Positions 36,389 through 44,422 of a stretch of DNA of 64,000 nucleotides are shown here, one piece after another. The stretch is taken from NCBI RefSeq assembly GCF_020523605.1, contig NZ_JAJAQI010000034.1, positions 1 to 64,000 on the forward strand, given 5' to 3'. Positions within the stretch are counted from its first letter, which is position 1. Every line of letters begins with the position of its first letter. The position numbers and the translations under genes were made by a program. This DNA comes from Roseicella aerolata (GTDB lineage Bacteria > Pseudomonadota > Alphaproteobacteria > Acetobacterales > Acetobacteraceae). The notes below the pieces were generated by a model, which had not been told where the DNA came from, ran no database searches, and saw only the letters and a list, made by a program, of their open reading frames with translations.

Positions 36389-36494
36389 CACGGATCGCGG
36401 GAGGGCCCGGGAGGGAGACGCTGCCAGGCAATCCATGGCCACCGGCGGGTTGGCGGCGTCAAGCGCTGAACGCCAATCCGCTGCCGCCGCCCGC

Positions 36495-37010
36495 TCAGGG
36501 CAAGGCGTAGCGCACCGCCTGCAGCCCGAAGGCCTCGCAGGGCCCCTCAGGCCGCATGCCGATGCGCTGCATGACCCGGAGGGAGGCGACATTCTCCGGC
36601 AGCGCATAGGCCACCAGCCGCGGCAGGCCGAGGCAGCCGAGGCCGAAGTCGCGCGCCGCCACCGCGGCTTCCGTCGCCAGGCCGCGCCCCCAGTGCGGGC
36701 GGTCCAGCAGGTAGAGGATCTCCGTCTCACCGCCGAGTTCGGGCAGCAGGCGCAGCCCGCAATGGCCGAGCAGCAGGCCGGTCGCGCGCTCCTCCATCGC
36801 CCAGGGGCCGTAGCCCACCTCCTCCCACAGCGCGGCGAAGCGGGCGACCAGGCCGGGCGTGTCGGCGGCGGCGGTGGCCGCGCGGGCCGCGCCGCCGGGC
36901 AGGAAGCGCATCACCTCGGGCCTGGCGCGGATGCGGGCATAGGCCGCGACATCCCGGGGGTGGAAAGGCCGCAGCAGCAGCCGCTCCGTCAGGAGGCTGC
37001 GACCCGCCAC
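36495..37010 (-). CDS. GNAT-family N-acetyltransferase (RimJ/RimL type)
   Basis: About 171 residues from a GTG at 37010. RimJ/RimL-like pattern: TERLLLRPFHPRDVAAYARI at the N-terminus, the acetyl-CoA loop in HWGRGLATEAA near 115-125, and ENVASLRVMQRIGMR near 145. It follows the response regulator on the same strand; the regulator's TGA and this GTG are seven bases apart, so coupled translation is likely. The acceptor amine is unknown. Confidence 0.85.
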   Translation of the reverse strand: MAGRSLLTERLLLRPFHPRDVAAYARIRARPEVMRFLPGGAARAATAAADTPGLVARFAALWEEVGYGPWAMEERATGLLLGHCGLRLLPELGGETEILYLLDRPHWGRGLATEAAVAARDFGLGCLGLPRLVAYALPENVASLRVMQRIGMRPEGPCEAFGLQAVRYALP

Positions 37011-37017
37011 GCGGCTC

Positions 37018-37734
37018 TCAGGCCGCCGCCTGGCCCGCCGCCGGGTCCAGCCGGTAGCCGCCACCCTCCGTCAGCAGCAGCCGCGCATTGCTGGGATCGG
37101 GCTCGATCTTCTGCCGCAGGCGGTAGATATGGGTCTCCAGCGTGTGGGTGGTGACCGCGCTGTTGTAGCCCCAGACCTCGTTCAGCAGCACCTGCCGCCC
37201 CACCGGTCGCCCCCCGGCGCGGTAGAGGTATTTCAGGATGGCGCTCTCCTTCTCCGTCAGCCGGATCTTCCGGTTGCGCGCCGGCTCCATCAGCAGCTTG
37301 GCGGAGGGGCGGAAGGAATAGGGCCCGATGGCGAAGACCGCGTCCTCGGAATTGTCGAAGACGCGGAGCTGGGCGCGCAGCCGCGCCAGCAGCTCGGCCA
37401 GGCGGAAGGGCTTGGCGATGTAGTCGTTGGCGCCGGCATCCAGGCCACGGACCACATCCTGCTCGGCATCCGCGCCGGTCAGCATGATGATGGGGATCTT
37501 GATGCCCTGGCGGCGCAGCCGGGCGCAGAGCTCCCGCCCGTCGCCGTCCGGCAGGCCGATATCCAGCAGCACCGCATCGTAGCGGCTGTTGGGGCCGGTG
37601 AGCATCTGCTCGGCCGCGCTGGCGGTCTCCGCCTCCTCAGGCGCGAATTCGCCGTCCAGGGACAACTGCTCGGCCAGCGTCGCGCGCAGGGCGGCGTCAT
37701 CATCCACGATCAGCAGGGGGCGCGGACCGGCCAT
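37018..37734 (-). CDS. OmpR/PhoB-family response regulator
   Basis: Two-component transcription regulator, 238 residues from the ATG at 37734. The receiver domain has the acidic pair D11-D12, phosphoacceptor D58 in LLDIGLPDGDG, T86 in IMLTGAD and K108 in YIAKPF. A winged-helix effector domain (about 135-230) includes LTEKESAILKYL and THTLETHIYRLRQKI, then LLLTEGGGYRL. The partner kinase is not in the window. It is divergent from ribA, and the shared upstream region is about 210 bp. An upstream TTG at 37845 would add a poor N-terminus. Confidence 0.92.
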   Translation of the reverse strand: MAGPRPLLIVDDDAALRATLAEQLSLDGEFAPEEAETASAAEQMLTGPNSRYDAVLLDIGLPDGDGRELCARLRRQGIKIPIIMLTGADAEQDVVRGLDAGANDYIAKPFRLAELLARLRAQLRVFDNSEDAVFAIGPYSFRPSAKLLMEPARNRKIRLTEKESAILKYLYRAGGRPVGRQVLLNEVWGYNSAVTTHTLETHIYRLRQKIEPDPSNARLLLTEGGGYRLDPAAGQAAA

Positions 37735-37945
37735 GCCTTCTCCGGGTGTCTGTACGATTCGGTCGACGCGTATGGCTTTACCGCATGGCGAAGCCGTGGC
37801 GTCCTTGTCAAGGATTACATGGGAGTCCGGGTGGCTCCTCCGCAAGCAGGGTAGCTGCCGGAGATTATTTCGTTCACCCTCCTGTCAGCCGCCGTCCCGG
37901 TGCCACATTCGGGGCGCGCCATGCCGTGGCGTTGGACCTACAGTC

Positions 37946-39127
37946 ATGAGCATGACGATCACCGTGCCTTCGAATACCTCCCCGTTGGCGTCCCCCGCCG
38001 CGCCGGATGCTGCGGCGCTCGCGCTGCGTGCCGTGCATCGCGCCGCCTCGGAGCTGCGCCGGGGCACGCCCGTCCTGCTGCGCGGGGCCGGCCAGCCGCT
38101 GCTGCTCGCCGCGGCCGAGACGGTGGGCGCGCCGGGCCTCGCGGCGATTGCCGCCCTCGCCCGCACGCCGCCCGTCCTGCTGCTGGCCCCGGCCCGCGCC
38201 GCCGCGGTCGCACCCACCCCGGCCCTGCGCCCGGTGCAGGGGGAGGAGGCCGCCATCGCCCTCCGCCTGTCCGCTGCCCTCTTCGATCCCCTGGCGCTCC
38301 GCAGCCTGGCCGACCCCACGGCCGAGCGACTGCTGCCCGAGGGCGCGCGGCCCGAACGGGTGCCGGCCCCGGCCGGCGCCGGCGCCGCGCTGGCGCTCGC
38401 CAAGCTGGGGCGGTTGCTGCCCGCCCTCGTCGCCGCCCCGGTGCGGGAGGGGCCGGGCCTGCTGCGCCAGGACCTGCTCCCGGTCGAGGCCGCCCAGATC
38501 CTGGCCTACCCCGCCGGGGCCGCCACCACGCTGCGCCGGGTCGCCGAGGCGGGCGTGCCGCTGGAGGCCGCGCCGGATGCCCGGATTGTCGCCTTCCGCG
38601 CCGCCGATGGCGGGATCGAGCACCTGGCGATCCTGGTCGGCAGGCCGGAGGCGGTGCCGGAGGGCGCGCCCGCCCCGCTGGCCCGCATGCATTCGGAATG
38701 CTTCACCGGCGACCTGCTCGGCTCGCTCCGCTGCGATTGCGGGCCGCAATTGCAGGGCGCCATCCGCCGCATGGCGGCCGAGGGGACCGGCGTGCTGCTC
38801 TACCTGGCGCAGGAGGGGAGGGGCATCGGCCTGGTGAACAAGCTCCGCGCCTATGCGCTCCAGGATTCCGGCCTGGACACGCTGGATGCGAACCGCGCCC
38901 TCGGCTGGGGGGCGGATGAGCGGAGCTTCCTGGTGGCCGCCACCATGCTGCAGCAGCTCGGCATCGGCCGGATTCGGCTGCTGACCAACAACCCGGACAA
39001 GCTGGCGGCGCTCTCGGCCTGCGGCATCGCGGTGGAGGGGCGGGAGGCGCATGCCTTCGCCCCCAACGGGGTGAATGACGGCTATCTCGCGACCAAGGCC
39101 GCCCGCTTCGGTCACCTGCTGGCCTGA
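37946..39127 (+). CDS. ribA: GTP cyclohydrolase II with N-terminal RibB-like remnant
   Basis: First committed step of riboflavin synthesis: GTP to the diaminopyrimidine ribosyl phosphate. The C-terminal half of the 393-residue protein has the zinc ligands in HSECFTGDLLGSLRCDCG (about 248-265), the GTP-binding YLAQEGRGIGL and the terminal LLTNNPDKLAAL. The first 190 residues are Ala/Leu-rich, with a PVLLLAP and IALRLSAALFDPLA pattern reminiscent of a degenerate RibB domain without its acidic active-site residues. No other rib gene and no FMN riboswitch is visible. Start chosen at the ATG at 37946; 37952 is also possible. Confidence 0.9.
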   Translation: MSMTITVPSNTSPLASPAAPDAAALALRAVHRAASELRRGTPVLLRGAGQPLLLAAAETVGAPGLAAIAALARTPPVLLLAPARAAAVAPTPALRPVQGEEAAIALRLSAALFDPLALRSLADPTAERLLPEGARPERVPAPAGAGAALALAKLGRLLPALVAAPVREGPGLLRQDLLPVEAAQILAYPAGAATTLRRVAEAGVPLEAAPDARIVAFRAADGGIEHLAILVGRPEAVPEGAPAPLARMHSECFTGDLLGSLRCDCGPQLQGAIRRMAAEGTGVLLYLAQEGRGIGLVNKLRAYALQDSGLDTLDANRALGWGADERSFLVAATMLQQLGIGRIRLLTNNPDKLAALSACGIAVEGREAHAFAPNGVNDGYLATKAARFGHLLA

Positions 39128-39187
39128 CCGGAGGAGGGCTGGCGATGATCCTCCCGGCATGGGCTGCGCCGCGGCGGGAGGCCTGCC

Positions 39188-39700
39188 ATGGGCCCGCCTG
39201 ACCCCGGCCGCGCGGTGGTGGGGCCGGAGGGGATCCTCCGCCTCGGCCCGCTCGCCTGGCGCTGCGTCCTCGGGAAAGGCGGGATCCGCGCCGACAAGCG
39301 GGAAGGGGATGGCGCCACCCCGGTCGGGCTGCTGCCGCTCCGCCGCCTGCTCTACCGCGCCGACCGGGTGGCGCCGCCGGCCTGCCGCGTGCCGGTGGAG
39401 CCGCTCTCGCCCGAGGATGGCTGGTGCGACGACCCGGGCGATGCCGCCTATAACCGCCGGGTCCGCCTGCCCTACCCCGCCCGGCACGAGCATCTCTGGC
39501 GCGAGGACCGGGTCTACGACCTGATCAGCGTGCTCGGCTGGAACGACGACCCGGTTCTCCGCGGCCGTGGCAGCGCCATCTTCCTGCACCTGGCGCGGCC
39601 GGACCTGGCGCCGACCGAGGGCTGCATCGCCCTGCCCGAGCGCGACCTGCGCGCGGCGCTGGCGGCCGGGCTGACGGCGATCGAGGTGCTGCCGGGCTGA
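39188..39700 (+). CDS. L,D-transpeptidase (YkuD) family protein
   Basis: 170 residues matching the short cytosolic-looking YkuD-type proteins. It has GKGGIRADKREGDGATPVG at 29-47, then the active-site region SAIFLHLARPDLAPTEGCIAL near 128-150, with His134-area and the nucleophile Cys of TEGC. Full YkuD enzymes cross-link peptidoglycan peptides; this form has no signal peptide or membrane anchor. GGGAGG lies before the ATG. It follows ribA by 60 bp on the same strand and may share its transcript. Confidence 0.87.
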   Translation: MGPPDPGRAVVGPEGILRLGPLAWRCVLGKGGIRADKREGDGATPVGLLPLRRLLYRADRVAPPACRVPVEPLSPEDGWCDDPGDAAYNRRVRLPYPARHEHLWREDRVYDLISVLGWNDDPVLRGRGSAIFLHLARPDLAPTEGCIALPERDLRAALAAGLTAIEVLPG

Positions 39701-39825
39701 GCCGCGGCCGCCATGGTCAGGGTCGCCGCGCCCGCGGCAGCTTTTCGGCCGGAGCGATGCCAAGGCGGGCCATTGTCCCCCCGATTGTCGCGGATTGGCC
39801 GCCTGGCCAGCGGCCCGCATGCGTC

Positions 39826-39990
39826 ATACCAACCCGCAGGAATGCTGACGCATTCCTGCGGCCTCAGTCGCCGGCGCCGCGCTGCGGCCTGGCGACGCAC
39901 CACCTGGCGCAGCGCCCCCGCTGCCCATGGAAGATGCCGGCCGCATCTTCCACAGGGCCCCGGCCGTTCAGGCGCTCAGCCCGGCCGCCC
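39826..39990 (+). repeat. Interspersed repeat R3, copy a
   Basis: About 165 bp, matching 63363-63528 in inverse orientation. It starts TCATACCAACCCGCAGGAAT, with a perfect 12-bp stem (39834-39845 with 39850-39861; CCGCAGGAATGC) and a TGAC loop. GGCCTCAGTCGCCGGCGCC and GCGCTGC follow, then a second hairpin TGGAAGATGC / GCATCTTCCA, and it ends GGCGCTCAGCC. Confidence 0.85.
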
Positions 39991-40023
39991 GCGCCGCAGG
40001 GGGGCACCGTTCACGGCTGCCGG

Positions 40024-40126
40024 TAGACCCGTCCGCCTCAGGACTCGGTGGGCGCTTGCGCCGCAAGCCCAGGCGTGACGCCGGTCTTCGCGCAACGCAC
40101 GCGGAGTCCTGCCGCGTCGAGGTTTA
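40024..40126 (+). repeat. Interspersed repeat R4, copy b
   Basis: Second copy of the element at 15014-15118: TAGACCCGTCCGCCTCAGG, ACTCGGTGGGCGCTTGCGCC, CCCAGGCGTGACGCCGG, GAGTCCTGCCGCGTCGAGG. It abuts the yggS stop codon (40127-40129). Confidence 0.75.
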
Positions 40127-40801
40127 TCACCCCCGCACCCCGAAAATCGCCGATCCCACCCGCACATGCGTCGCGCCACAGGCGATCGCCGCCTCGAAAT
40201 CGCCGCTCATCCCCATGGAGACCACCGGCAGGCCATGCTTCGCCGCGCACCCGGCCAGCCAGTCGAAATGCCGCCGCGGGTCGCCCTCGGCCGGCGGGAT
40301 GCACATCAGGCCGCGCACCGGCAGCCCATGCTCCTCCCGGCAGGTGCGCAGGAAGGCGTCGCACTCTCCGGGCGGGATGCCGGCCTTCTGCGGCTCCTCC
40401 CCCACATTCACCTGGATGAGGCAGTCGGGCCGCCGGCCCTCCTTCGCCATCGCCTCGGCCAGCGCGGCGGCCAGGCGCGGCCGGTCCAGGCTCTCGATCA
40501 CCTCGGCGATCCGCACGGCGTCGCGCGCCTTGTTGGTCTGCAGCGCGCCGATGATGTGCAGCCGCAGCGCCGGCCAGGCCGGCCGGAGGGAGGGGAATTT
40601 CCCTGTCGCTTCCTGCACCCGGTTCTCCCCGAAGACCGTCTGGCCGGCGGCGAGCGCCGCCGCCACCGCCTCCGCCGGATGGGTCTTGGAGACGGCGACC
40701 AGGGTGACGGAGCCGGCCGGGCGGTTGGCGCGGGCGGTGGCCTCGGCGATCCTCTCCCGGATATGGGCGAGGTTCAGGGCGATGTCTTCGGCGGGGGTCA
40801 T
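40127..40801 (-). CDS. YggS/PLPBP family PLP-binding protein
   Basis: Pyridoxal-phosphate homeostasis protein, 224 residues, single-domain alanine-racemase-like barrel. It has K39 in LVAVSKTHP (Schiff-base lysine), FGENRVQEA, LHIIGALQTNKAR, QVNVGEEPQKAG, and the phosphate-binding SMGMSGDFEAAI and VRVGSAIFG. Family members buffer PLP supply and have no known catalysis. Its start codon directly touches the GTG of the divergent ThiE-like gene. The gene ends beside repeat R4. Confidence 0.93.
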   Translation of the reverse strand: MTPAEDIALNLAHIRERIAEATARANRPAGSVTLVAVSKTHPAEAVAAALAAGQTVFGENRVQEATGKFPSLRPAWPALRLHIIGALQTNKARDAVRIAEVIESLDRPRLAAALAEAMAKEGRRPDCLIQVNVGEEPQKAGIPPGECDAFLRTCREEHGLPVRGLMCIPPAEGDPRRHFDWLAGCAAKHGLPVVSMGMSGDFEAAIACGATHVRVGSAIFGVRG

Positions 40802-41449
40802 GTGGCACGGACGCTAGAGGCGGCGGCGCGGCGCCTCAAGCCGCGCATCGGTGCCCCCGGGGACCTGCCGCGGCTTTTCCTGCTCGGCGACCCGCTGCGG
40901 CTGCCCGATCCGCGGGCCGCGGCGGCGCGCCTGCCGCCCGGCGCGGCGGTGGTGGCGCGCGGCCTGGCACCGGGCGTGGTGGCGGGGCTGGCGCGGATCG
41001 CCCGCCGGCACCGGCTGCACCTGCTGGTGGCGGCGGAGGGGCGGCTGGCGCTGCGGCTCGGGGCCGGGCTGCACCTGCCGGACCGGCGCGGCAGCACGGG
41101 GCTGCCGGCCTTCCTGCTGGCGCGGCGCCGGCGCCGCGGCCTGCTGCTGACGGCGGCGGCGCATGGCCGGGCCGGCCTCGCCCGGGCGCGCCGGATTGGC
41201 GCCGATGCCGTGCTGCTCTCCCCCGTCTTCCCGACCGCGAGCCATCCGGGCGCGCCGGCGCTCGGCCCCTGGGCCTGGGCGGCGCTGGCGCGGCGGGCGG
41301 GACGGCCGGTGGTGGCGCTGGGCGGGCTGGACGGAGCGAAGGCCGCCCGGCTGCCGCGCTGGACGGCTGGATTCGCCGCCATCGGCGCGTTCGGCCAGCC
41401 GCCCGGCCAAGGGGGGAGCAGCGGGGCCAGCACCGCGTCCGGCGGGTAA
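40802..41449 (+). CDS. thiE: Thiamine-phosphate synthase-like (ThiE/TenI) protein
   Basis: About 215 residues from a GTG at 40802; no ATG is available near the N-terminus. The C-terminal half has the ThiE signature GADAVLLSPVFPTASHPGAP (about 140-160) and VVALGGLDG, while the N-terminal substrate part is divergent and very Arg/Ala-rich. Canonical ThiE couples the pyrimidine and thiazole phosphates; this divergent type could also be a TenI-like paralogue. The start codon abuts the divergent yggS start with no spacer, so each ribosome site must lie within the other gene. Confidence 0.72.
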   Translation: MARTLEAAARRLKPRIGAPGDLPRLFLLGDPLRLPDPRAAAARLPPGAAVVARGLAPGVVAGLARIARRHRLHLLVAAEGRLALRLGAGLHLPDRRGSTGLPAFLLARRRRRGLLLTAAAHGRAGLARARRIGADAVLLSPVFPTASHPGAPALGPWAWAALARRAGRPVVALGGLDGAKAARLPRWTAGFAAIGAFGQPPGQGGSSGASTASGG

Positions 41450-41675
41450 CGGGCATGCATCGGAGGTATGTGGCGGGCGTGCCACAGTGTTTCGGGGAAG
41501 TCGCGGTCGGCGCATCCGACCGGTTGCCGCCGTTTGTTCCGCTGCACCATAGTCTGGTGGGACCCGAGCGCATCCGTTCCTTGGCTATCGCCGGAAGCGG
41601 GGGGTGGCTTCCTGCCTAGGGGGACAGGCGGGTCGTGGGAACAGCCGGCATTGCCGGCGCGTGAGGAGGATTGAG
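41450..41675 (+). promoter_or_regulatory. Porin leader region with strong ribosome site
   Basis: 226-bp leader upstream of the porin gene. AGGAGGA at 41664-41670 is an excellent ribosome site with five-base spacing to ATG. A GTTTGTTCC...ACCATAGT stretch near 41533-41552 could be core promoter sequence, but I cannot place hexamers with confidence. Confidence 0.45.
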
Positions 41676-43076
41676 ATGCGTAAGATTCTGCTGGGCACGA
41701 CCGCGGTGGTCGGCGCGGCGCTCCTGGCCCCGTCCCTGGCGGTGGCGCAGGAAGCCCCGACCGTCCGCATCGGTGGCTTCTTCCGGGTCTATTACGGCTA
41801 CACGCAGCAGAGCGGCCGGAACTCGACCGTTCCCTACACCACGCCTACGGGAACCGCCCCGCTCAGCGGCAACCTGCCGGCCGATGGCAACGGCATTGCC
41901 CGCCTGTCGAAGCACGACTTCTCGACCGATGGCGAAGTCCATGTCTTCGTCAACGGCAAGACCGCCAACGGCCTGACCTATGGCGCGGTCATCGAGATCG
42001 CCTTCAATCAGCAGGAAGGCCGCAACCAGGTTCAAGCTCGCGCCAGCACCGGGAAGACCACGGCCTCAACGGACGAGTGGTACACCTTCATCGCCTCCCC
42101 GCGCTTCGGCCAGCTCCGCTTCGGTGACGAGGACGGCCCGGTCGGCGGCCTGATGAACTCCGGCGTGGTCACCAACTTCGGCACCGGCGGCATCTACGGC
42201 GACCGCGAGTCCTTCGTGACCCGCCAGGCCAACACCCGCACCACCACCTCCCCGGGTGCGCTGAACGACAACACCAAGATCATCTACCTGTCGCCGCAGT
42301 TCTTCGGCTTCGACTTCGGCGCCTCCTACGCCCCGAACTACAACGAGGGCGAGGACACGGGCTGCTCCTCCAACGCCTCCTCGGGCTGGTGCGATGCGTC
42401 CTACGCGTTCACCGGTGCTTCGACAAACGGCATCGCCTTCGCTGGTCCGAACCAGTCCGTTCGCCGGAACGAGTACCAGATTGCCGGCCGCTGGCGCGGC
42501 AGCCTGGCCGGCATCGGCCTGTCCACCACGGTTGGCTGGGTCGGCGCCGGCGCCGCCCGCGAGCTGACGGTGCAGGGCACCCAGGCGCGCGTCTTCAACA
42601 ACCTCGGCGTGTTCCAGGTCGGCGCCCAGGCGACCGCCTATGGCTTCACGCTTGGTGCGCAGTATGAGCACGGCGACGCGAACTTCTTCTGGGGCAACAC
42701 CCTTCGCGGCGACCGCGCGATGGATCAGTTCTTCGCCGGCCTCAGCTACACCGCTGGCCCCTTCAGCATCGGCGCCAACTACGTCATGGGCACCTTCGAG
42801 GGCGCGAGCCGCGCGAGCTTCAGCGCGGCCTCGGCCGATGCCGCCCCGGGCAGCAGCGGCCTGACCACGCCGAACGCGGCCGGTGCGGCAATGATGCGTC
42901 GCCTCGGCTATGGCATCGGCGGCAACTACCGCATCGCCCCGGGCATGGACATCGTGGCGGAGTGGAGCAAGTTCACGATCGCCGAGCGTGGCCGCGACCT
43001 CGACCCGCAGCAGCTGGGCATCCAGGACCGCACCACGGCGAACGTCTTCATCCTGGGCACCCGCCTCGCCTTCTGA
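41676..43076 (+). CDS. Outer-membrane porin (Gram-negative, alphaproteobacterial type)
   Basis: 466-residue beta-barrel porin. A Sec signal peptide (residues 1-24, AVA cleavage) precedes VRIGGFFRVYYGY, a first beta strand typical of these porins. Alternating hydrophobic strands continue through the protein, with loops such as the Cys-containing GEDTGCSSNASSGWCDASY near 228-247. It ends with the Phe (RLAF) needed for outer-membrane assembly. Its codon use looks highly biased and its ribosome site is very strong, consistent with abundant expression. A clear intrinsic terminator follows. Solute preference is unknown. Confidence 0.93.
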   Translation: MRKILLGTTAVVGAALLAPSLAVAQEAPTVRIGGFFRVYYGYTQQSGRNSTVPYTTPTGTAPLSGNLPADGNGIARLSKHDFSTDGEVHVFVNGKTANGLTYGAVIEIAFNQQEGRNQVQARASTGKTTASTDEWYTFIASPRFGQLRFGDEDGPVGGLMNSGVVTNFGTGGIYGDRESFVTRQANTRTTTSPGALNDNTKIIYLSPQFFGFDFGASYAPNYNEGEDTGCSSNASSGWCDASYAFTGASTNGIAFAGPNQSVRRNEYQIAGRWRGSLAGIGLSTTVGWVGAGAARELTVQGTQARVFNNLGVFQVGAQATAYGFTLGAQYEHGDANFFWGNTLRGDRAMDQFFAGLSYTAGPFSIGANYVMGTFEGASRASFSAASADAAPGSSGLTTPNAAGAAMMRRLGYGIGGNYRIAPGMDIVAEWSKFTIAERGRDLDPQQLGIQDRTTANVFILGTRLAF

Positions 43077-43094
43077 TCGGGGCCTGTCCGGAAC

Positions 43095-43130
43095 GGGGGC
43101 GGCGGAGCAATCCGCCGCCCCTTTTCTTTT
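43095..43130 (+). terminator. Rho-independent terminator of the porin gene
   Basis: Stem GGGGCGGCGGA / TCCGCCGCCCC with a GCAA loop (43096-43121) followed by TTTTCTTTT. This is a textbook intrinsic terminator 20 bases after the porin stop, and the only one in the window with a clear U-tract. Confidence 0.92.
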
Positions 43131-43202
43131 GGCGGGAACCTCAACGTTCCAGATGCTTTTCGGGCTTGATCCGGCCGGCGGCATGCCCATAGTGCGCCCG
43201 CC

Positions 43203-43733
43203 ATGAAGCCCTTCCTCGCCGCCCTCGCGCTCGCCCTGCCGCTGCTCGCCGCCTGCGGCGATTCCAACCAGCGCATGGTCAACAATGACGAATACGGCGA
43301 CTGGCGGGGCGGCGTCGCCCGCAACCGCCCGCGCGGCGCCGATGCCGGCCTGGTCGTCTTCGGCGTGGACAAGAACCGGGAGGCGCGGGAAGCCGCGGCC
43401 GCCGGCACCGGGCTCTCGGTCAACGCCTATCTCTGGCGCGCGACGCTCGACACCCTGTCCTTCATGCCGCTGGCCTCGGCCGACCCCTTCGGCGGAACCA
43501 TCATCACCGACTGGTACTCGCCCCCCGGCGCGGGGAATGAGCGCTTCCGCGCCCAGGCCTATGTCCTCGGCCGCCAGCTCCGCTCGGACGGCGTCCGCGT
43601 GCAGGTCTTCCGGCAGGTGCTGGAGCGCGGGCAGTGGGTGGACAGCCCGGTGTCCAACGCGACGAATTCCGACATGGAGGACAAGGTCCTCGCCCGCGCC
43701 CGCGAGCTGCGGAGCCAGTCCGCCGCCCGCTGA
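43203..43733 (+). CDS. DUF3576 lipoprotein
   Basis: 176-residue predicted lipoprotein. The signal peptide ends in a lipobox LAAC with Cys18 as the acylation site. The mature part fits DUF3576: LSVNAYLWRATLDTLSFMPLAS near 71-92 and GGTIITDWYSPPGAGNERF near 98-116, then RVQVFRQV. This family is common in alphaproteobacteria, function unknown, and resembles a small outer-membrane assembly-type fold by pattern only. It stands alone after the porin terminator. Confidence 0.9.
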   Translation: MKPFLAALALALPLLAACGDSNQRMVNNDEYGDWRGGVARNRPRGADAGLVVFGVDKNREAREAAAAGTGLSVNAYLWRATLDTLSFMPLASADPFGGTIITDWYSPPGAGNERFRAQAYVLGRQLRSDGVRVQVFRQVLERGQWVDSPVSNATNSDMEDKVLARARELRSQSAAR

Positions 43734-44098
43734 GCGGCCCGGCGCCATCGCGCGGGTCCATGGCCCGGGACGGATTGCCGGGCATTTCTGGCAGCAGCCG
43801 CCATAGGCGGCCCGCGCTAGGTGGCGCGGTGCCGGGGCGGCGCCGGCGCCTGATGCCGGATGAATGCGGTCGGCATGACGGCCGATCCGCCTCAGGGTAA
43901 CGGCGGCGGCGTGGCGCATGCCCCGGGACGACGCCCCCCGGGAGAGGCGAGCCGCGTGGGCCGGCCCGTTTGCACCCGCCCGCAATCCGCGCCAGGGGCA
44001 GCGGCGGGCACCGGGGGCGCATCGCTGCCGTATCCGGCCTGCCCCGGCGCTGCGCCCTTCGCCCGCCCCGCGGCTGCGGCGCGGGCGCGCAGTCGGCC
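43734..44098. other. Gap at a convergent junction
   Basis: 365 bp between the converging DUF3576 and ArsR genes. Highly GC-rich with overlapping frames; no repeat of the R1-R4 families and no supportable gene. Confidence 0.4.
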
Positions 44099-44422
44099 CT
44101 ATGCCTCGGGCGGGCAGTAGAGGTCGCGCAGCACCGCCAGCAGCCGCGCCGCCTTGGGATCCGCCAGCCGGTACCAGATGGTCTGCGCTTCCCGCCGGGT
44201 CGCCACCAGCCCGTCCTCCCGCAGCAGCGCCAGGTGCTGCGACAGGGCGGATTGCGAGAGGCCGACGACGCGCACCATCTCCGTCACGTTCATCTCGCCG
44301 GCGCCCGCCAGGTGGCACAGCACCAGCAGCCGCTTCTCATGCGCCAGCAGGCGGAGCAGCCGCGCGGCTTCGGCCGCCCGCTCCTCCAGCACATCCAGCG
44401 CCGTTTCCATGCTCGCCATCAT
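44099..44422 (-). CDS. ArsR-family regulator, BigR/SqrR persulfide-sensor type
   Basis: 107-residue winged-helix repressor. The DNA-reading helix lies in VTEMVRVVGLSQSALSQHLALL (about 46-66). Two cysteines stand at C36 (LLVLCHLAG) and C103 (DLYCPPEA), the positions that form the sulfide/persulfide switch in BigR and SqrR; metal-binding ELCVC motifs of arsenic sensors are absent. Such proteins repress sulfide-oxidation genes until cysteines are cross-linked. No target is adjacent; a persulfide-dioxygenase-like metallo-hydrolase lies at the window end. ATGs at 44422, 44419 and 44410 are possible. Confidence 0.85.
   Translation of the reverse strand: MMASMETALDVLEERAAEAARLLRLLAHEKRLLVLCHLAGAGEMNVTEMVRVVGLSQSALSQHLALLREDGLVATRREAQTIWYRLADPKAARLLAVLRDLYCPPEA

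Larger units (their letters stand above)
39701..40126. other. Convergent junction filled by repeats R3 and R4
   Basis: Between the converging YkuD and YggS genes. R3 copy a (39826-39990) and R4 copy b (40024-40126) stand in tandem and nearly fill the gap. The translated hypothetical frames here are repeat sequence. Confidence 0.6.

Noticed and set aside
36455-36495. A further R1 copy near the nitroreductase gene
   Set aside because: Only about 20 bases (GCTGAACGCCAATCCGCTG) match; too short to call a copy.
37735-37945. FMN riboswitch upstream of ribA
   Set aside because: None of the conserved RFN-element motifs (for example AGGGGCGGGG followed by the paired GAxCCGAC) is visible in the 210-bp leader.
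41468-41674. 68-codon frame in the porin leader, with GGAGGT before its ATG
   Set aside because: Trp/Cys/Pro-rich translation with no hydrophobic or helical pattern; it runs into the porin ribosome site. A leader peptide cannot be excluded but is unsupported.
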